This document shows, in pieces, positions 1 to 3,916 of a stretch of 5,159 bases of DNA. The translations under genes and the position numbers were made by a program. The notes under the pieces were generated by a model, which had not been told where the DNA came from, searched no databases, and saw nothing but the letters and a program-made list of their open reading frames with translations. The stretch covers positions 1 to 5,159 of the forward strand of contig JAJPYW010000022.1 of assembly GCA_021204715.1 (NCBI GenBank), written 5' to 3'. Numbering within the stretch: the first letter of the stretch is position 1; every line of letters starts with the position of its first letter. Source of the DNA: Prevotellaceae bacterium. GTDB lineage: Bacteria > Bacteroidota > Bacteroidia > Bacteroidales > Bacteroidaceae.

Positions 1-624
1 AATTTCGACATTGCCAAGACGGATGTCTTTTCCATAGATGTAAGCGCGGCCTGGTTTGACTCGCACATCGACAACTGGATAATCTGGCTACCCACCACAA
101 AGGGGTTCTTCTCGCCGCGCAACGTGAAGAAAGTACATGCTTACGGCATGGAGGCGAAAGCTAATCTCGAAATGCAGCTGTATAAAGGGTGGATACTCGA
201 CCTGAACGGATCATACTCTCTGACGCCGTCTATCAACGAAGGAGAGCAAATGTCGCCGGCCGACCGGTCCGTGGGCAAGCAGCTTCCGTACGTGCCCCGC
301 AACTCGGCATCGCTCACCGCCCGCCTTTCGTGGCGCTCATGGTCGTTCTTGTACAAATGGTGCTACTATTCCGAGCGTTTCACCATGTCGAGCAACGACT
401 ACACCATTACAGGCCATTTGCCCGCCTATTTCATGAGCGACATATCGTTGGAGAAAAGCCTTTCGTTCAAGCCGGTGGACTTGCAACTGAAAATGGTGGT
501 AAACAACCTCTTCAACGAAGATTACCTTTCTGTGCTGTCGCGTCCCATGCCGGGCATCAACTTCGAATTTTTCATAGGCATTACCCCGAGACGAAAAAGG
601 GTGGTAAAGGCATCTATATACTAA
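1..624 (+). CDS. TonB-dependent outer-membrane receptor, C-terminal part (5' end outside window)
   Basis: The frame is open from base 1 to a TAA at 622-624, giving 207 residues with no start, so this is the 3' end of a larger gene. The residues read as alternating beta-strands rich in Trp, Tyr and Phe. Barrel landmarks of TonB-dependent receptors are visible: IDNWIIW (about 23-29), NVKKVHAYGMEAKA (about 41-54), the YVPRNSASL strand, and near the end VNNLFNEDYLSVLSRPMPG, which is the usual last-strand region. The family imports substrates such as iron chelates, cobalamin or glycans across the outer membrane using TonB energy. The substrate cannot be told from this part, and the plug domain is off the window. 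After GITP (about 193-196) there is a basic tail, RRKRVVKASIY, whose last codons lie inside a 31-base repeat. Family call is firm; substrate is unknown. Confidence 0.9.
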   Translation, partial: NFDIAKTDVFSIDVSAAWFDSHIDNWIIWLPTTKGFFSPRNVKKVHAYGMEAKANLEMQLYKGWILDLNGSYSLTPSINEGEQMSPADRSVGKQLPYVPRNSASLTARLSWRSWSFLYKWCYYSERFTMSSNDYTITGHLPAYFMSDISLEKSLSFKPVDLQLKMVVNNLFNEDYLSVLSRPMPGINFEFFIGITPRRKRVVKASIY

Positions 625-635
625 AAACGGCAGCA
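605..635 (+). repeat. 31-base direct repeat, copy 1 (inside receptor 3' end)
   Basis: Begins TAAAGGCATC and ends ACGGCAGCA. It is identical over 31 bases to 670-700, at a period of 65 bases. This copy supplies the receptor's last five codons (KASIY), its TAA stop, and 11 bases beyond the stop. Identity is lost immediately on both sides (604 G against 669 A; 636 C against 701 G). Confidence 0.85.
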
Positions 636-669
636 CCAAGGCCTCTCACGGGGATCCGCCGTCTGCTGA

Positions 670-700
670 TAAAGGCATCTATATACTAAAAACGGCAGCA
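670..700 (+). repeat. 31-base direct repeat, copy 2 (aroA upstream region)
   Basis: Perfect copy of 605-635, separated from it by 34 bases (636-669) that are not repeated. It ends just before the candidate aroA promoter. Read in the frame one base back from the receptor frame, it again encodes KASIY and a stop at 687-689. Confidence 0.85.
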
Positions 701-706
701 GGTTCT

Positions 707-738
707 TTTGCAAGTTACAAATAAAATGCTTTCCTTTG
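707..738 (+). promoter_or_regulatory. candidate Bacteroidetes-type promoter for aroA
   Basis: TTTG at 707-710 is followed by 20 bases and then TTCCTTTG at 731-738. The Bacteroidetes primary sigma factor consensus is TTTG, 19-21 bases, TAnnTTTG, so only the A of the -7 box differs. Transcription would start near 744-748, leaving a leader of roughly 25-45 bases before aroA. Spacing and position fit well, but such short motifs also arise by chance. Confidence 0.45.
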
Positions 739-772
739 TGGTGCACGGAAACATAGATCCGGTAGTTTGCGT

Positions 773-2056
773 ATGAATGATATGATGATGCGATACACCC
801 TCTTTCCCCCGGCCGGCCCGCTTGGGTTGACATTGCGGTTGCCTGCTTCCAAAAGCATCAGCAACCGCGTGTTGGTGCTCCATGCATTGGCAAGGGGCAG
901 CGAGGTTCCCCTTAATTTAAGTACGTGCGACGATACCTGCGTGATGCTGCGTGCCTTCAGCTCGTCCGCGGATGTGGTGGACATCATGGCGGCCGGCACC
1001 GCCATGCGCTTCCTCACGGCCTATTACAGTGTCACGCCGGGCAAGCGGTTGCTCACCGGCACCACACGCATGCAGCAACGCCCCATCGGCATCTTGGTGA
1101 ACGCCTTGCGCAGCTTGGGAGCGCGGATAACCTATACGGGCAAGGAGGGCTATCCCCCGCTCTCCATTACAGGCGCCCCCTTGCAAGGCGGCAAAGTGAC
1201 GTTGGCGGGCAATGTAAGCTCGCAATACATATCGGCCTTGCTGATGATAGGCCCCGTGCTGCCCGGCGGGTTGGAATTGCAACTCACGGGCAATCTCGTG
1301 TCGCGCCCCTACATCGACTTGACCTTGCAGTTGATGCGCCGTTACGGTGCCCGGTGCGGCTGGGAGGGCGACGGGCGCCGCATTGTCGTCTCGCCTGGCG
1401 GATACAAGGACACCCCCTTCTTGGTGGAGAGCGACTGGAGTGCCGCCTCCTATTGGTACGAGCTGTTGGCTTTACAGGCGGCGGCTGCCAAGAGTGCGGG
1501 AAGCGATGCCACCGGCAGTGTGGAGTTGTCGGGGCTGTTTGCCCACAGCGACCAAGGCGACAGCCGCGTGGCTGAACTCTTCAAGCGCTTGGGCATCGAT
1601 ACCACCTATACCGACAAGGGCGTGTGCCTTACTTGCGGCGTCGATGCCGTGCAAAGCTTGGAAGCCGATTTGGTAGAAGTGCCCGATTTGGCACAGACAA
1701 TGGTCGTTACCTGTTGCCTGATGGGTATCCCCTTCCGCTTCTCGGGCTTGCAGAGCCTGCGCATCAAGGAGACCGACCGCATCCAGGCCCTTATCTGCGA
1801 GTTGCGCAAGTTGGGCTACCGGCTCCAAGCCGAAGACAGCGGCGTCTTGGCTTGGCAAGGAGCGCGTTGCCGGGCCGATGAAGCTCCCGTCATCGCCACT
1901 TACGAAGACCACCGCATGGCTTTGGCCTTCGCGCCGGTCGCTTTGATGCGGCCCGGCATCACCATCGCACAACCGTTTGTCGTTTCCAAGTCCTATCCCG
2001 ATTATTGGCGCGACTTGCGCGGGGCAGGCTTCCGGGTAGAGGAGACAGACGCTTAG
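773..2056 (+). CDS. aroA: 3-phosphoshikimate 1-carboxyvinyltransferase (EPSP synthase)
   Basis: Transfers enolpyruvyl from PEP to shikimate-3-phosphate, the sixth step of the cytoplasmic shikimate pathway to chorismate. With ATG at 773 the protein has 427 residues, the usual family length. Visible motifs in order: LPASKSISNR (23-32, phosphate and PEP binding), AGTAMRFLTA (74-83), RMQQRPIG (99-106), GNVSSQYISALL (147-158), SRPYID (177-182), PDLAQT with the catalytic-type Asp at 305, IKETDRIQ (331-338), YEDHRMALAF (377-386) and SKSYPDYW (405-412). All expected active-site residues appear intact. The Pro that follows AMR in the E. coli enzyme is Phe here. Start choice: ATGs at 773, 782, 785 and 788 are all possible. 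The residues MRY at 788 sit where I recall related Bacteroidetes enzymes beginning; an in-frame TTG at 767 is less likely. Heads a probable operon with the two genes that follow. Identification is very secure, the exact start is not. Confidence 0.96.
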   Translation: MNDMMMRYTLFPPAGPLGLTLRLPASKSISNRVLVLHALARGSEVPLNLSTCDDTCVMLRAFSSSADVVDIMAAGTAMRFLTAYYSVTPGKRLLTGTTRMQQRPIGILVNALRSLGARITYTGKEGYPPLSITGAPLQGGKVTLAGNVSSQYISALLMIGPVLPGGLELQLTGNLVSRPYIDLTLQLMRRYGARCGWEGDGRRIVVSPGGYKDTPFLVESDWSAASYWYELLALQAAAAKSAGSDATGSVELSGLFAHSDQGDSRVAELFKRLGIDTTYTDKGVCLTCGVDAVQSLEADLVEVPDLAQTMVVTCCLMGIPFRFSGLQSLRIKETDRIQALICELRKLGYRLQAEDSGVLAWQGARCRADEAPVIATYEDHRMALAFAPVALMRPGITIAQPFVVSKSYPDYWRDLRGAGFRVEETDA

Positions 2057-2080
2057 AGATCTTGCTCAAAAGAAAAGATT

Positions 2081-2518
2081 ATGTGGATTCTGATTGTCAG
2101 TTTGATTGTGCTTGCCGCCGTAGCCGCTGCCGCGGGTGCTTTGCGCAACCGCAAGTTGCGGCAAAAAGCGGCACGAGGTGAAACGGCTGCCGCCCCCACT
2201 GTCGTGGTGCCTCCAACGGAGTGCTGCGGACAGCACGATGTGTGCGAAAAGGAGAGCCTGTTGGCGGCAGTCAGCAAGAAGATAGAGTATTATGACGACG
2301 AGGAGTTGGACAGCTACAAAGGCATCGCTTCCGATGCCTATGCCGATGAGCAGGAGGAGGCTTTCCGCGAGGTGTTCTACACCATGCAGGATACCGATGT
2401 GGCCGGCTGGGTGCGCAGCCTGCAGCTGCGGGGCATCGCCTTGCCCGAAAGCTTGAAGGACGAAGTGTTCCTCATTATCGGCGAGCGCCGCACGACTTCT
2501 ACACACGCATTTGTATGA
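2081..2518 (+). CDS. small membrane-anchored protein with CCGxHxxC motif, function unknown
   Basis: Encodes 145 residues starting from ATG 24 bases after the aroA stop. Residues 2-21 (WILIVSLIVLAAVAAAAGAL) form one hydrophobic segment followed by a basic stretch, RNRKLRQKAARG, so the N-terminus is probably a membrane anchor with the rest in the cytoplasm. A low-complexity Ala/Pro/Val linker (about 35-46) leads to CCGQHDVCEK (48-57), three Cys and one His in eight residues, which could bind a metal or be redox active. The remaining part is acidic and helical (KKIEYYDDEELDSYKG, then AGWVRSLQLRGIALPESLKDEVFLIIGERR). I recognise it only as the kind of conserved uncharacterised protein found in Bacteroidales; homologues may carry unreliable names. 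Its stop overlaps the tsaE start as ATGA, implying translational coupling. The gene is convincing as coding sequence; no function is assigned. Confidence 0.85.
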   Translation: MWILIVSLIVLAAVAAAAGALRNRKLRQKAARGETAAAPTVVVPPTECCGQHDVCEKESLLAAVSKKIEYYDDEELDSYKGIASDAYADEQEEAFREVFYTMQDTDVAGWVRSLQLRGIALPESLKDEVFLIIGERRTTSTHAFV

Positions 2519-2940
2519 TGGAGATAACGATACAATCTTTAGACGGGATAAAAGAGGCGGCCCGAAGTTTTGTCAAAGCGATGGGCAGCTGTACGGTTTT
2601 CGCTTTCTATGGCAAGATGGGGGTAGGAAAGACCACCTTTATCAAGGCGTTGTGTGAGGAGTTGGGGGTGACCGATGTCATTACCTCGCCCTCCTTCGCC
2701 ATAGTGAACGAATATCGCGCCGAGAAGATGGGAAAGCCGGTCTACCACTTCGATTTTTACCGCATCAAGAAGTTGGAGGAAGTGTACGACATGGGCTACG
2801 AGGACTATTTCTACAGTGACGCCCTCTGCCTGATAGAGTGGCCCGAATTGGTGGAGGAACTCTTGCCCGAAGGTACGGCCAAGGTAACAATCACAGAAAT
2901 AGAAGGAGGCACCCGCCGTCTCCTTTGGGAGACGGCGTAA
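2515..2940 (+). CDS. tsaE: tRNA threonylcarbamoyladenosine biosynthesis ATPase TsaE (YjeE family)
   Basis: TsaE is the P-loop ATPase that works with TsaB and TsaD to place t6A at position 37 of ANN-decoding tRNAs in the cytoplasm. The protein has 141 residues, normal for the family. Visible features: Walker A GKMGVGKTT (33-41), the switch-like TSPSFAIVNEY (57-67) after the P-loop, HFDFYR with the Walker B-type Asp (78-83), and the family signature LIEWPE (106-111). The start at 2515 overlaps the upstream stop by four bases; ATG at 2518 is an alternative with a one-base overlap (TGATG). It is the last gene of the aroA cluster. Its final codons (2914-2937) form a perfect 10-base-pair hairpin, and the TAA runs into a second hairpin, so the 3' end of the message is highly structured. 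Confidence 0.95.
   Translation: MMEITIQSLDGIKEAARSFVKAMGSCTVFAFYGKMGVGKTTFIKALCEELGVTDVITSPSFAIVNEYRAEKMGKPVYHFDFYRIKKLEEVYDMGYEDYFYSDALCLIEWPELVEELLPEGTAKVTITEIEGGTRRLLWETA
2914..2937 (+). repeat. perfect inverted repeat in the last codons of tsaE
   Basis: CGCCGTCTCC at 2914-2923 pairs exactly with GGAGACGGCG at 2928-2937 around a TTTG loop: ten base pairs, seven of them G-C. It lies within the last codons (TRRLLWETA region) and ends one base before the next hairpin, so the two stems could stack end to end. There is no T-tract after it. Confidence 0.8.
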
Positions 2941-2968
2941 GTAGATGTGTCATTTGACACATCTACTT
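2939..2968. terminator. perfect 14-bp hairpin at the tsaE stop, possible terminator
   Basis: AAGTAGATGTGTCA at 2939-2952 pairs with TGACACATCTACTT at 2955-2968 around two bases (in practice a loop of four to six). The left arm includes the last two bases of the tsaE TAA. The structure reads the same on both strands, as expected between converging genes. The downstream sequence (CGGGGATATT) lacks the T-run of a classical intrinsic terminator, so the terminator role is inferred from position and stem strength only. Confidence 0.55.
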
Positions 2969-3135
2969 CGGGGATATTGCTTGACCACCCCTCCAAGCCT
3001 CCCCTATTAGGGGAGGCTTGGTCGGCCTACGGCCTCCGAAGTGCGTTTCGTCCCCGGCTTTTGCTTTTCTTGGAGAACGGCGCGTGCCCTGCAAAGTAAT
3101 ACGTTTTGTTCGTTCTTGTCGGTCAAGGGCGCTTT
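2941..3135. other. intergenic region between converging genes
   Basis: These 195 bases hold the two hairpins described separately and a further 7-base pair, ACTTCGG (2965-2971) with CCGAAGT (3036-3042), enclosing the second one. From about 3043 to 3135 I see no supported gene, RNA or promoter. A TTACTTTG on the minus strand (3092-3099) has no matching -33 element at the right distance. Confidence 0.6.
2993..3021. repeat. 13-bp palindromic hairpin, candidate dispersed intergenic repeat or bidirectional terminator
   Basis: CCAAGCCTCCCCT at 2993-3005 pairs perfectly with AGGGGAGGCTTGG at 3009-3021 around an ATT loop. It is followed by GGCC-TAC-GGCC (3024-3034), another small stem. The G+C-rich CCTCCCC/GGGGAGG palindrome resembles repeated intergenic palindromes I associate with Bacteroidetes genomes, but copy number cannot be checked from one window. 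It has no T-tract on either strand. Confidence 0.6.
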
Positions 3136-3465
3136 TCACTCCTCCAACGACTCGCCATACTCCAACTCGCCTTGCACGATGAAGAGTACCTCGTCCGTGT
3201 CGTATTCGCCTATCCCGTCTTTCTTCGCCTCCTTGACGATGAACGCCGCCACCTTCTCCAAGTCCACTTCGATGCAGCCGTCGGCGTCCGGCTCGGCGTC
3301 GAGCACGCCGCTGTCGGCATAGTATTCATCAATCAAGTCGAGGATATAGTAAAGCTCGTCGTCGCTGAACTTTTCTTTCAACTCCTGCGGCAAGTAGTTC
3401 TTGATGAAGGCCACCGTCTTTTCGTCGTCGAGGTCGTCTTTGAGAAAATCCTCTTCCAATCCCAT
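3136..3465 (-). CDS. acidic 109-residue protein of unknown function downstream of trxA
   Basis: ATG at 3465 to TGA at 3136. The product is strikingly acidic: 35 Asp/Glu against 9 Lys and no Arg in 109 residues, with a single Cys. It has no signal peptide or membrane segment, so it should be cytoplasmic. Segments such as KTVAFIKNYLPQELKEKFSDDELYYILDLIDEYY suggest helices with regular hydrophobic spacing, so it looks folded rather than disordered. It starts 20 bases after the trxA stop on the same strand, so co-transcription with trxA is likely. I recognise no domain. The match to neighbouring codon usage, the conserved-looking hydrophobic pattern and the tight spacing support a real gene. A role related to thioredoxin is only a guess from position. 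Confidence 0.82.
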   Translation of the reverse strand: MGLEEDFLKDDLDDEKTVAFIKNYLPQELKEKFSDDELYYILDLIDEYYADSGVLDAEPDADGCIEVDLEKVAAFIVKEAKKDGIGEYDTDEVLFIVQGELEYGESLEE

Positions 3466-3485
3466 AGTCGCTTTACCTTATTCTA

Positions 3486-3800
3486 TTACAACAAAGCTTC
3501 AATCTTGGCGGCCAGCACCGCTTTCGTGGTGGAGCCTACCTGTTTGGCCACTTGCTTGCCGTCCTTGAAGAAGATAATGGTGGGAATGTTGCGTATGCCG
3601 TAACTTGCGGCCACATCGTCGTTCTCGTCCACATTGCATTTGCCCACCACCACGCGGCCTTCATATTCGGCCGCCAATTCGTCCACCAAAGGGCTCACCA
3701 TTCTGCAGGGACCGCACCACGGTGCCCAAAAATCCATCACTACAGGCTTGTCGCCTGCCAAGAGTGCTTGGTAATTGTCGTTTGTAATTTCTACTGCCAT
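3486..3800 (-). CDS. trxA: thioredoxin
   Basis: A 104-residue protein, the normal size for a single-domain cytoplasmic thioredoxin, which reduces protein disulfides and is itself recharged by thioredoxin reductase. The active site WCGPC is at 28-32 inside VVMDFWAPWCGPCRMVSPLVDELA. The buried Asp (D23), the cis-Pro loop RNIPT (70-74) and FFKDGKQV (77-84) are all present. An extra Cys (C55) lies in GKCNVDEN, as in many thioredoxins. There is no signal peptide. The ATG at 3800 gives the expected N-terminus, and the bases before it are A+T-rich with no Shine-Dalgarno, which is usual in Bacteroidetes. It follows dnaE by 95 bases and is followed 20 bases later by an acidic unknown protein. A candidate promoter of its own lies at the end of dnaE. 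Confidence 0.97.
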   Translation of the reverse strand: MAVEITNDNYQALLAGDKPVVMDFWAPWCGPCRMVSPLVDELAAEYEGRVVVGKCNVDENDDVAASYGIRNIPTIIFFKDGKQVAKQVGSTTKAVLAAKIEALL

Positions 3801-3886
3801 ATCTTTGAATATTAATAATATATGAATTGACTGTAAACGGTCGCCTCACGGCCTGCCCGCAGGGAAAAAGGCTGTGTCGGGCGGGG

Positions 3887-3916
3887 CAAAGATAACTAAT
3901 TAATCCGATAATCAAG
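3887..3916 (-). promoter_or_regulatory. candidate promoter for trxA overlapping the dnaE 3' end
   Basis: On the minus strand, CTTG (3916-3913) is followed by 18 bases and then TATCTTTG (3894-3887), a full match to the Bacteroidetes -7 box TAnnTTTG. The -33 box has one mismatch, and the spacer is one base short of the usual 19-21. The upstream box lies within the last dnaE codons. A start near 3880 would give a leader of about 80 bases with a small stem, CCTGC/GCAGG (3852-3863). Confidence 0.5.

Noticed and set aside
189..689. A 166-residue + strand reading frame overlapping the receptor
   Set aside because: It lies out of frame over the convincing receptor sequence, is rich in His/Arg/Gln and shows no domain. 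Only its end is of interest because of the repeat.
605..700. Minimal CRISPR array: 31-base repeats with a 34-base spacer
   Set aside because: Sizes fit, but there are only two repeats, the first overlaps the receptor's codons and stop, no third copy or leader follows, and no cas gene is in view.
664..700. Intrinsic terminator for the receptor gene
   Set aside because: Only a five-base pairing, TGCTG with CAGCA, is present and no T-tract follows; it is too weak to call.
767..772. TTG at 767 as the aroA start
   Set aside because: Several ATG codons follow at once (773-788), and the extra residues add nothing to the EPSP synthase alignment.
3092..3099. Minus-strand TTACTTTG as a promoter -7 box
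   Set aside because: No TTTG-like element lies 19-21 bases upstream, and no minus-strand gene begins downstream of it in this window.
3041..3603. Plus-strand reading frames opposite trxA and the acidic protein
   Set aside because: They run antisense to a clear thioredoxin and its neighbour, and their translations are low-complexity with no recognisable motif.
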